Below, one piece after another: positions 50,601 through 62,600 of a stretch of 64,000 bases of DNA (the stretch's first letter is position 1; every line of letters starts with the position of its first letter). The notes beneath the pieces were generated by a model. The model saw only the letters and a list, made by a program, of their open reading frames with translations. It had not been told where the DNA came from and did not search any database. Both the position numbers and the translations under genes were made by a program. Location: the NCBI GenBank assembly GCA_034770075.1, contig CM068380.1:24420638-24484637 (forward strand), read 5' to 3'. The stretch comes from Aralia elata (taxonomy: Eukaryota; Streptophyta; Magnoliopsida; Apiales; Araliaceae).

Positions 50601-53600
50601 CTCATACTCGTCATCTTCACCTTCAGCTTCACAAATGTTTTCATACTCCTCATTATCTGCATTCTCCTCATCATAGTTTACGATGTTCACAGTACGCCTC
50701 CGACAATCCGCCGATGTATGTCCTGACCCGCCGCACTTATTACACTTATCCCCATAATTTTTGGCATAGGGGTTAGGTGCTTTCTCCTGCACCATCGACT
50801 GTTTTCCTTGGGCCTTTTCAGTCATAGCCCGATCACCACGTTGAAACTGCCGTCCTTGGTAATTCTGCGGAGTTTGGAAAATAGGGTTCTGTTGATTGTT
50901 CCACCCACGAGTCTTATCCCCAGAATTTTGTCCTCCTTCTGAATAATTTCTGCGAACAGGTTCGGGACGAGGTCTCTCCTGCAAAATAATTTCAGCCTTC
51001 AAGGCCAAATTCCTAGCGTCTTCAACACTAAGTACGGTCTGTACTCCGATTTTCTCTCTAACCTCACGTTTCAGGCCTTCAAAATACCTAGAAGCTTTCA
51101 GAACTTCTGACTCCTGTAATCCGGTACGTTCCGTTAACCTCTGAAACTCTGCTGTGTACTCATGGACGGATTTATTGCCCTGACGACACTTCTGTAATTT
51201 TTGAAACATGACCTGTTCATAATCCAATGGCAAGAATCGTTCTCTCAGCATCCTTTTCATCCGACTCCATGATGTCACCGGTGTTTTCCCTTGCCTTCTA
51301 CGAGTGGACTGCATGTTCTCCCACCAGATACCAGCAACTCCCTTTAGCTTGTACGCCACCAATTTCACTTGTTTTTCCTCTGGGGTTGAAGCAAAATCAA
51401 AGAACCTCTCTACTTCGTATAGCCAGTCCAAAAACGACTCAATATCAAGAGTCCCATCAAAAGTGGGAAGATCCACTTTAATTCGAAAATCCTGATTTTG
51501 ACCCCTCAGATCGTCTCTAGCCCGGAACTGGTTACCACGCACCATAGCCCTATTGTCAGGCTCCTCATATGCACCAAAATCCTCCTCATCATCATCATCA
51601 GAATCCTCTCTCCTACGTTCCTGTCCATGCCCCCGACGGTTGATACGTAGTCTGTGATCTCCGCCAGTACTACGATCATCATCTTGACGCATGTCGACCC
51701 TAACAACTCCCATCCTTGCGTTTAGCTCGTTGACTGCTACTGCTAGATCTCCAGTAACAACGTCCAGCCTATTGATTCTACCAATTAGGGTCCCAGTTGT
51801 GGCCTCTAGATTCTGCAACGCAGTCCAGATGACCGCCATCCCCTCGTCGTTACAAGGAGGTGGGTTGTCTTGCACACGTTCAGCAGCCATCAATTCACAG
51901 GCTAGAATCCTTGCTCTGATGCCAACTGACACAGCGGAAGACGGTAAAGAGAATAGAAACAATCACAGGAATTGAATCTATGTACTTTACAATCACATGA
52001 ATTCACAAAGTAGGATAAATTGACTAGAAATAGTCACGAAGTTTATAAAAGTTGGATAATAAGAGAGTTAACCCTAAACAAATGAAAACATCCTTTAAAT
52101 ACTAAACAATAAGCTGAGAAACCTAATTATGCAAGAAATAATGAAATTACGAAAATATCCAAATAAACCCAAAGTTAAGTTCAAAACAATATCAACCCTT
52201 CTTGAACTTGGATTTCCTTCCTTTTCCTACTTGGACTCCAACTTGGACCGTGTCATTATGTTTAGGAAGCAACCAAATGTGGCTTTAGGTTTTAGGATAA
52301 TACAAGTTCCATGATCAATGTAACATGTATATTATATATGATCATGGTTTCTAACTATCGTCGTCTATTTAATGATTCAAAATCTATTTAGTTGGGGAAA
52401 CTATCTTTTCATTTAGGTTTTTGGAGAATATAAGTTCCATTATCGATGTAATTGGTTTATCATATATTGTAAACTGCTATATTTGGGTAGAAAGAAAGTG
52501 ATAGAAAAATGGTGAATGAGACGTTATTTTCTTCTCATTAGTTTTCTCTATTTATAGTGCTAAATAGGTTGCAACAATTCCTACAATCAAGCTATTACAA
52601 TCCCTACAATTAAGCTAATCCCCATAATCAAGCTATTACAATCAATCCCTCTAATTTAGCTATGATTATCCTGAGAGTATCCCTATAATTTAGCTATAAT
52701 TATTTTCATAATGTTCTACTTACATTCTAACACTCTCCCTCAAGTTAGTGCATATATATTTCGCATGCCCAACTCGACACATAATGGATGAAACAATTTT
52801 CCACTCAATCCTTTAGTCAAGATGTCAGCCAATTGATGTTCTGTCTTGACGAAAGGGATACAAATGAGACCATTAGTCAATTTCTTTGATGAATGTCTGT
52901 CAATCTCAATGTGTTTCGTTATGTCATGTTGTACTGGATCATTTGCAATATTAATGGCTACCTTATTATCACAAAATAATCTCATTGGCTCTTTAGTTGT
53001 TATTCCCAAATCCTCTAATAACATACGAAGCCACATTAGTTCGCATGCACCTAATGCAAAAGCTTGATATTCTACCTCAACACTAGATTGAGCCACAACA
53101 GATTGTTTTTTCCTACGCCATGTGACAAGGTTGTCATTTACAAAAGAGTAATATCCAAAAGTAGATTGCCTATCATCTACAGAACCAGCCCAAGTCCGAG
53201 AAGGCTTTAATTTTCATGTGCCCATGTTGTGAGAATAATATGCCTTTACTAGAGCGGACTTCAAATATCTTATAATTCTGCAGACATCCATACGACAAAC
53301 CCGTGGATCATGCATATATTGACTCACTACACCCACAATATAAAAAATGTCAGGTCTAGTGTGGGAAAGATATATCAATCGGCCCACTAAGCGCTGATAT
53401 CTCTCTTTATCAACGGTCGGTCTTGTGCCACTTGTTAGATGATGATTAACCTCTATAGGAGAATCAGTAGGTTTGTATCCCAACATGCCTTGTTTCAGTT
53501 AATAAATCTAGAATATACTTTCGTTGTGATATGAAGATGCCAATAGAAGATCTAGCAAATTCTATAATAAGAAAGTATTTTAGAGTGCTAAGATCTTTGA

Positions 53601-56600
53601 TCTCAAATTTACTTGTCAGTTTGTCCTTAAGGCTGGCTATCTCCTCTTCGTCATTCCCAGTTACCATAATATTATCAACATAAACAATAAGAATGACAAT
53701 CTTATCATTTCTACGTTTCACAAACGTAGTATGATATGCTCGACTCTGTTTGTACCCAAACCTCACCATGGTTTTGTAGAATCTGTCAAACCAGGCTCTA
53801 GGGGACTGCTTCAACCCATACAAAGCATTTTGCAACTTGCATACCTTTCCCTTAGTTTCCAATGAAGTAAAGCCTAGAGGAACTTCCGTGTATACCTCTT
53901 CTTCCAAATACAGACTTGGAGCAAGGCAGATTTGTTGTGGTGGCGCAGTGGTGGCCTTGTCCCTATCCCTGTGAGAATAGGTCCTCAATACAGACTTTTC
54001 TTGCTTATCTAATAGCTCCCCCTACAAAGAATTATTAGTGATTGTGGGAACTGTAGGAGATGGAAGAATAACCCAACTAGGGCCAGAGTCCATCAACTCC
54101 TCCTTTGTAGAAGTCTCCCCTTGAGGAGAAGATGGAGAAGAAGAATAAAAAGATTATAATTCCCAAAAAGTAATGTCACGAGTGACATAAACTCTGTTAG
54201 ACGGAGGATGATAACACTTGTAACCCTTTTGAGTAGGAGAGTACCCAATGAAAACACGACGAATGGATTTGGGATCAATTTTGCAACAAGTAGGGTTTTT
54301 ATCATGAACATAACATACAACCAAAAACTCGTGGAGGGAGAGAGGGGCTTACAGAGTGTTTCAGAAGAGAAATTGGACTGCAATTATTCAGATCCCGTGA
54401 AGGCAGCGTATTAATGAGAAAAGCTATAGTGAGAACATCACCCCCAAAGATTTTTAGGAGAGTGCATAGTGAACATAAGAGTGCGAGCAATCTCAAGGAG
54501 ATAACAGTTTTTTTCTTTCCGCGACCACATCAATATATTCCCAACCATTGTCACTATGCAAAATTTTGATTTTGGCATCAAATTGGGTTGGTATCATTTT
54601 ATGGAACTCTTGAAATTAAGAAAAAACTTCACTTTTATAATGAAGAAGATATATCCAAGTAGTACAAGAATAATAGTCAATGAAACTAACAAACCAACGA
54701 TGATCAGTGCAAGAAATAACCCGAGAGGGGCCCCAAACATCAGTATGACTAACAACAAAAAACTTAGGATTACGTTCATTAATCGAAGAATAAGTAAACC
54801 GTTTGTGTTTGGCCAATTCACAAGGTTCACAAAGAAACTGGTTTTTATTGGAATGCTTAGTTAAAATGTGGAAATAAAGACTCTAAAACACCAAAGGAAG
54901 GATGCCCTAGATGACAATGCCATTGATGAAGGGAAGACAGGCTAGAGTCAAAGGTAGTTTGAAGAGCCTAAGGAGAAATCCCATTCTCAACCATAGAGAC
55001 ATTGATTTGAGGAACATCTAGATAGTAGAGACCACCCACTGCACTACCATTGCTAATCTTTTGCCCCGTTACTAAGTCTTGAAAAACACAATGAGAAGGG
55101 AAAAAAGAGACTGAACAATTTAGAGATGTGATGAGACGTAGAATAGATAATATATGACAGTAAAAGAAGGAACATGAAGAATGGATGATAAAAATATAGT
55201 GGAAGTATAATCGACTGAACCTCTCCCTGAGATAGGTGAGAGAGCCATTAACCACTAGAACTTTATCTTTGTTTGAACAAGGTGTATAGGAGGTAATTAG
55301 GGTCAAATTTTCAGTCATATGTTCTTAAGCACTTGCATCAATTATCCAAGTAGAACAGGAAAACGAAACACTAAAAACATGAGTTATACCTGACTGAGCA
55401 TAGTGAGAGGAAGTAAAGTTAGAATTATGGCTCCGGACAAACTACCCCTTATTAACACCATTAGTATCACCGCTATTAACTGTACTAGATTCTGCCATAT
55501 TAAATAATGAGTGCAACAAAAATATCCAAGGAAAAATTCAACAAGGATAATTAAGCGCTTGCAGCACCCTTGACAAAATCACTCTTGATTACCAAACAAG
55601 CAGCAGTAGTAACCTAGAGAAAGGTTAAGAAAAAACTTAATAACCAATAGCGGAAAGAAATCACAAGTCTTGAACAAGTTTAAGAAACCAGGAAGCTTAG
55701 GTTTGAGTAAACGGATCAAGCTCTGATACCATGTAAATTGCTATATTTGGTAGAAAGAAAGAGACAGAAAAATGGTGAATGAGAAGTTAATTCCTCTAAT
55801 TAGTTTTCTCTATTTATAGTGCTAAATAGGTTACAACAATTCCTACAATCAAGCTATTACAATCCCTACAATTAAGCTAATCCCATAATCAAAATATTAC
55901 AATCAATCCCTTTAATTTAGCTACAATCATCCTGAGAGTACCCCTAAAATTTAGCTATAATTATTATGAGAATATTCTATTTACACTCTAACATATATGA
56001 TTATATTTTCTAACTAAAGAACCAATATTTGGCTTCATTTTGATATAAAAAAAAGAAAATTTTTTAAGAGTATAAATGTTGGTAGTTTCTCACAACTTTA
56101 AATAGTTGTGGTATCATATTGAAAAATATGCAGTCAGATCGCATTTATAATGCTGGATGGACAACGGATATACGAGATGTCATTAACTATCTTCATGATG
56201 AATACCCTGAGGCTCCGTTATTTGCTATCGGAACTAGTATTGGTGCCAACATTCTGGTAAATTTATTTCTCTACTACCATGTAATCATGTATTTAGCATT
56301 ATCTAAATTATTGTAACTCAATTTTTTTAATACGCTTCTTGAAGATAGTTTACATATCATCTGTTCTTGAAAGGTCTGATACTAGTAGTAGTAATCTTAA
56401 TGGTAAGTTATACATAATTAATATTTCATTGGATGGACTCATGGACAATAGGCATTTACATAATTTACACTGCCTATTTGTCCATCTCTAGTTGTTTGTG
56501 TCTGGTTCCATATATGTTGTTAATTATAATCTACTTACGAAGAAAATAGATTTTTACAATTTCAGTGTAAACAGAGGGGTTGAATGATTCTTACAAAGAT

Positions 56601-59600
56601 GTAAATATTGTGGTGAAAATGAACAAAAGAGATAAATTACTTTTTCATTGAGTTGTAGGAAGGCTGATTGTTTAATGGAGCCAACTGGCTCGCTTCTTAC
56701 GTGTTTCATCTTGTTGTTGATCAGTTTGTCTAAGACTCTAAATCAAAAGCTTCGGATCTTTTACCCTACTTGTAATCTCGTAATAATGTAAATGTAAAAC
56801 TTTATTTGTCGAACTCAAGTCATTCATTATAATATGACAAAAAGCCTCTTGTTCCCTTTCTCAAGCGATTCCTCTTCTTCTCTTTTTTTATTCTTGCACT
56901 TTATCCACTTACTCTTATATGCTTGTTTGGACTCGTGATTCACATGCAATTTTCAGATGCAAGTCTTTCCTCTCTTATACTCTTGGAACCAATCCTTCAG
57001 AGCAATTTCCTTACGGTGAATTTTATTTAGAATGCTGAAACTTTTTAAAAAGACTTAAGGCCTCGTATGGTTTTTGAGTCTTTATAGACTCGGTATAATG
57101 AGTTGCTTATGCGACACAGGCCTTACAAAGTGTTGTCCCTGAATGTGTGTGATGTGTTTACAGGTGAGCTAGACTAGCTCACATTTATGACAGTTGTGGA
57201 GTTCATTGCTATGGTATTTGGTGAGTTAGTGAGTACATAGTTACCAGGAATGCTTATCGAATATGTACTCAGAGAGGGAAAACGGGTGAGGAATATTAGT
57301 ACCCGGTTCGCTAAGCAGGGCATAAAAGTTCCATGGTAAACCTGGGTGAGTGTTGGGTTGGAAGTCAAAGTGTTACTTCGTACTAGGTTTTGAGTTTTTT
57401 GATGAAAGAAGAAATGAAGAATGGGAAGGTGCTTTGGCCGTGTGGCTATTTTCTGTTCCTTGAGGGTTTTGACTGTTAGCAATACTAGGATATTCAATGA
57501 TCACTCCATGGCTCCTTTTGTATTCTTTGGTAAATATTAACTTGTCTTGCCTTGTTGTGAGCTTACTCGATGCGCGCTGTTGGGAATTTTTTATATCTGT
57601 TTTACATAGGGTAGACAAGCTGCCCTGCTTTTAAGGGCTTTGATTTTTCCAGTTTTTTGGTCTTGGAGGATTTTGTGTGCTCCTCTTCTTTTTTTATGCT
57701 CTCTCTACTTTAATAAGAGTTTCTACTTTATCTAAATATAAAATTATTTTAAAGTAGAAAGGTCAATAGGACCAAGTAGTTCTCGGAGAATAAAACCTTG
57801 GTGGCCAGCTTGGTCACCAGGTATTCTTACAAATTCATAAACCATCAGTTAAAAAAGTTGTAAGACACTACTTAATCAATATATAGAAAGAAATTAGAAT
57901 TTTTGTGGTTTGTATCATTCATAACTTTCCATTTGTTATTGGACTTTTGTTGGAGAAAAACTAGTAACGAGTCTAATGACTAAAATTCTTACGTCTATTC
58001 TAGTTGTTTAGTGAAACTGGAAAAACTTTATTCTTACTTTTTTTGGGTGCAAATACTTGTAAAAAAATTGGAGGACCTCCTTGCTGGTCATCTGTATTCT
58101 TGGGAACCATTTAAGAAGGTACTTCCAGCCTTGCCCATTTTTCATGACTAACAATTGAGACAATTGACACTTTTCAACTCATATCAGATTAAAATGCATA
58201 ATTTTGATGTCATCATCTGATTACTTATTATCAATTTTATTGGTCCCTCAACTGCAGTATGTTGATAACTAATTTTACACCTTTGTTTAAATTATTGGCA
58301 CCAGGTAAAGTATCTTGGAGAATATGGGAAAAATATTCCTCTTTCTGGTGCTGCTGCTATCTGCTCTCCTTGGGATCTTTTGGTTAGTGTTTAAACTAAA
58401 AATGAATCTTATAAGCTTCCTTTCAACTACATGTAGTTAACAATAATGTTGAACCCAGACTTTGGATCATTTTCCATGCCGTTGGGTCTTTGTGGCATGT
58501 TCGATTATTTGCTATAGGGCGAGGAAAACTATGTGTTTTCAGGTTTTTGTGATATTTGTATAGAGTGCTAGGAAGCATTATCTTTCACTAGGCCGGATGT
58601 CTGGCTCATTGACACCTTGTTGAAATTCTATCAATTGGTCTAACACGTACTTTTAAGTGCATATTCAAAATATAACATTACCAATGCTTGTGGACCCTTA
58701 ATTCCCTCAACGTGTCCACAGAAAACCCGAGACATGTTAGCGTGTCTAGAAAGTACAATTGGCAAAGAAAATAAAGCAAATGTTATATTATTGTATAGTA
58801 ACATAATAGATATTCCCATGAAAGGGCTACCCATAAATGTGAATTGTTGAATGCTTGGTCATGGTCCAAGTTCTGGAAACAGCTTCTCTAAAAATAGAGG
58901 TAAAGCTGCATATATTTGATGTTCTCTAGGCCCTGCAATTTGCGGGAGCCTTTTGGACTGATTATTGCATACTACTATTTATGAATAATTAGTGCACAAA
59001 AGTTCCTATTGTTTTAAAACTCGTTAGGCGGACCTAGGCGATGGAGGGGGCGTCTAGGCAAACTAGGCAGTGGCTAGGCATTTTTCTAGGCGGATTAGGC
59101 GTTTCTCATTTATTTATTTTTCTATTGTATATATTTGTTATACTATATAAACATATAGTATATGTAATTTTTTTAAAATTTACATGAAATATTACCAAAA
59201 AAATAATCTTTTAAGACTTAACAAATTCATTTACGTATTGTAGAGCTTCAAAGTAAGGTCTGATTCTGCCTAGGTAGGGGCCTAGGCGCCTAGCCAAATC
59301 AAGGCGGTAGTGGACCGCCTAGCGCCTAGGCAGGGATTAATCGGACCTAGGCGGGGATTTTTAGAACATTGCCTATACATATCATTTTAGTCATAAATAA
59401 TCAGTAATTATAGTCCTTCATTTAGAACTCTGTATCCTTTTCTTCTACATATCTTGTTTTTTGGAGGATCTGCTGCCCTCCCACATTGTACTCCTTTTCC
59501 TTTCGAATAGAATCTTCTCAATCTCGGAACAAAGTAATTTTACCATCACAATGCCATAATTAGTATCTATATCATTTGTTTGCAATCCATCCTTCCTTAT

Positions 59601-62600
59601 CTTCTTGAGGCTTTCCTGTCAAATATGTATCTCCATATGTAGCTGTAGATTCATCATTAACCTGATATATCTTTCTGACTTAAGTTTATGCTTAGAGAAT
59701 TAATTTAATATTCATACCGTTCATGAACTATTATTTTTCCTTACCAGATTGGTTCCAGATACATAGCTCGGAGACTTGTGCAAAATTTGTATGGCCGGAT
59801 TCTTACTATGGCCCTTCAGAGTTATGCACAAGCGTATGTCTACAGTACCTTCTAAATCAAAATTTAAATATGAAATCAAATTCTTCTGACCATTGAAATC
59901 TATGAATTTTCAATCTGAAAGTAACTTTCACTTTCTTCTACCTTCACTTACAGTGTATATGGTTTTTGAATTTCGATTACATGAAATTGTCCCTCAACTT
60001 CCTATTTGTCAATGCTATAGAGTTTGAATTGCATTTGTTTAGCAAGTGAGTTTGCATTCGTGGGCGTTAGATGGCTTTTGTTTTACAGCTGTATACAATT
60101 ACAAATCTCTTGCTAAAAAAATGCAACTTATATTCTATAGCCTTGACAAAGGGGAAGTTAAAGGACAACTTAATGGAAACCGGATCCATGGTTTCATCCC
60201 TTGATTATATTTAACATGGAAACGTCATTGCAGGAATCAAGCCCAATTTACTCGCCTTGCTGATTGGGAAGGCATTATAAAGGTTGGCTCCTTCTCTGAA
60301 ATTGATCATTTTAAGAACAAATTGAACCGTGTCAACGTAGTTGTGAAACTAACAAGTACTTGGTCAAATAAAGTTCCCAACTGTCATAATAATTAGCACA
60401 CTTATTTTAAAACTAAGAACATGTTCCTTATTATTTTTTAAGTTGGATACTACCATATTGTTAGGACATGTAATTTAATAATTATGGATGGAAATATGTA
60501 TTATTTTTAGTGATTTCAGAGCTAATGTTCGAACAAGGTCCTAGCTGAACTGTTATGCATAAGAAAGAACTACTAGTGCAAATATTTTCATCGTCATTGC
60601 CCATTGGCGGCTTAAAATGAGATTTATTCATGAATTCTAGGTTTCCAATTTTTATCCACAATAATTGATAAAAATGGTGATTCTTAACCATCCATTGCTT
60701 TATTATTATCATTTCAGTTAGCTTTCAAGGACATATTCACATACATATATCGCTTGTATTTAAGAAGGTGAAATCAATGAAGTGTTAGTAGCTTTCAGCT
60801 TTCTCCACTTTCGCCTAGTACTTTTTAGATTACAGCCCATTGAAAATGGTATCATCTGGAGCATATACAGTAATACTATCCATTGACTGCATAAACAACT
60901 TGATTGTCTTATTGTACTTGTAAAGATAAGTACTTGCATTCTGCTAAAGCTGAACCTTTATTAGACTAGCATTCCTGGAACTATTATAGATGAATCTTCT
61001 CTCGACGATTATTATTCTCTGGTGGATTGTTCAATGAAGAGTTTTCTGATGAATGAACGAAAATGCTTAGAGGGTTCATTGAAAGCAAAGTCAGGATGAA
61101 AAGTGAGAGTCGCCTATCCCCTTGATCCATTCTTTCAAAAACAACTGGGTAACCAATCAGAGTCAGTAGGGCATTTGAGTGTCCTGTATCCATGTTAAAT
61201 AAACTTTGGAATCTCTTCTGCTGTCTTGTTTCCAGGAATCAAGATAATATTAGTGCAAGATTTTAGCTTTGTTCACCTTTTTCATAAAGATGACAGTGTA
61301 TGAAATCTGTAGGAAATGTTTCCTAGGAAACTAACATTTAACTGTGCAGGATAAGTTAATTTTTTGATAGGAATTTATCTAATGCATCTAATTATAAACT
61401 TTATTATTGGTCAATGAAGATCTTATAGTTGCTAACTACACAACAGACGCTCATTGTTTCCCCCTTTGGGTCAGTATTACTAGTCGTCGGAGCAATATTT
61501 AGTTGAATGCCCTACTTTCCTTGTCCTTAACTATGTAAATGACACTTTTTTTTCAAAGTCCGAGGTACTATAATTTATAATGGATTAAGCGTTTGCAAAC
61601 TGCCTAATTGTCTAAAGTTTTTTTGTTTGGTCACTCTGATGTGCTTAAAAAGGCCCGTACCATTCCGGAATTTGACAAAGCTGCAACTTGCGCCATTGAA
61701 AAATTCGAGGTATAAAATCATGTTGCTTCTCTCTCTCTCTCTCTCAAACACTCACAGAGCTACTTTCCTCCTTTTATTTTTTATTTTTTTTATTTTTTTT
61801 TGAGTTATCTGCTGATGACATCTGCTTCCTCAAGACTGCGGATGCATACTACAGGTGGTGTAGTGCTGCTTCTTACACGGAAAAAGTGTCAATCCCACTA
61901 CTCGTTATAAGTGCTTTGGATGATCCAGTTTGTACTGCAGAATCAATTCCTTGGCATGAATGCAGGTAATCCTGCTCTGGATAATGCATTGACCAGATGG
62001 TCTTTTCCAAAATCTCTATCCTTTTTGGACAAATTCAGCACTAATATTTATACTTTTCTTTCTTCACAGAGCAAATAAAAACATTGTTCTGGCAACAACT
62101 AAACATGGTGGACATTTGGGGTTTTTTGAGGGAATAACAGCATCTGGCTTATGGTACTCTATGCTAGCTTTCTCTTTGGATATCTACATTCTACCCTTTT
62201 TTCTTATGGAATTTAAATGTCCAATTAATTGCTTTAGAAACATATTATAATCAATCTTATATCTATAATAATTTCATTACCAATTGGGAGTCCCATTTTT
62301 TCCTTTTTTTATGCGTCGTGAGTCCCCTTTCTAAAACATGATTAATAGTGACATGATGGTCAAAATTTGAGCTTAATGGAAAATGGTTGAACCTAGCTTT
62401 CATTTGATATCAATTTTTTACAAAAAATAAAATAAAATATCAAATGAATTAGATTGTATGAATGAATGAATTATGATTTTTTCAATAATAGAGATACGGG
62501 ACTCGGTTGATGAGATTAAACTGAATTTGAACTTCAATTATTTTACTTCTGAATTTTTTTAATGAAAAGTATGTATACACTGCAAAATAGAAGTTTGAAC

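Larger units (their letters stand above)
46992..52255 (-). mobile_element. Ty3/gypsy retrotransposon, nearly intact, copy 2 only
   Basis: 5264 bp. LTRs 46992-47320 and 51927-52255 (329 bp each, TGACAC...GTGTCA) differ at about six sites. 5-bp target duplication ttatg on both sides; copy 1 has the empty site at about 14233-14237. A primer-binding site close to the initiator tRNA-Met type (TGGCATCAGAGC) lies two bases inside the right LTR on the minus strand. Long gag-protease and pol frames follow. It sits antisense to the hydrolase gene. No chromodomain was recognised at the pol C-terminus. Confidence 0.93.
36839..53798 (+). repeat. Segmental duplication, copy 2
   Basis: Counterpart of copy 1, lying within introns 2-5 of the complete hydrolase gene. 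Private features: a 124-bp tandem duplication (39075-39322), about 290 bp near 46375-46665 absent from copy 1, and the Ty3/gypsy insertion 46992-52255. Introns are close to identical over long stretches, so the duplication is fairly recent. Confidence 0.9.
52468..55993 (-). mobile_element. Ty1/copia retrotransposon, degenerate (copy 2)
   Basis: LTRs 52468-52732 and 55732-55993 (TGTAAA-TGC...CTAACA), target duplication tatat on both sides. The primer-binding site TGGTATCAGAGC lies directly beside the right LTR on the minus strand (55731-55720). Order on the minus strand is gag start, integrase, reverse transcriptase, RNase H, as in copia. The interior is only 3 kb and all frames are broken. 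LTRs have diverged much more than those of the neighbouring gypsy element. Confidence 0.9.
45488..56133 (+). other. Hydrolase intron 5 (10.6 kb)
   Basis: The largest intron, swollen by two antisense LTR retrotransposons (46992-52255 and 52468-55993). Without them it would be about 1.9 kb. About 290 bp at 46375-46665 have no counterpart in copy 1. Confidence 0.85.

Noticed and set aside
57174..57618. Minus-strand frames in intron 6
   Set aside because: No motif and no splice or promoter context; antisense to the gene's intron.
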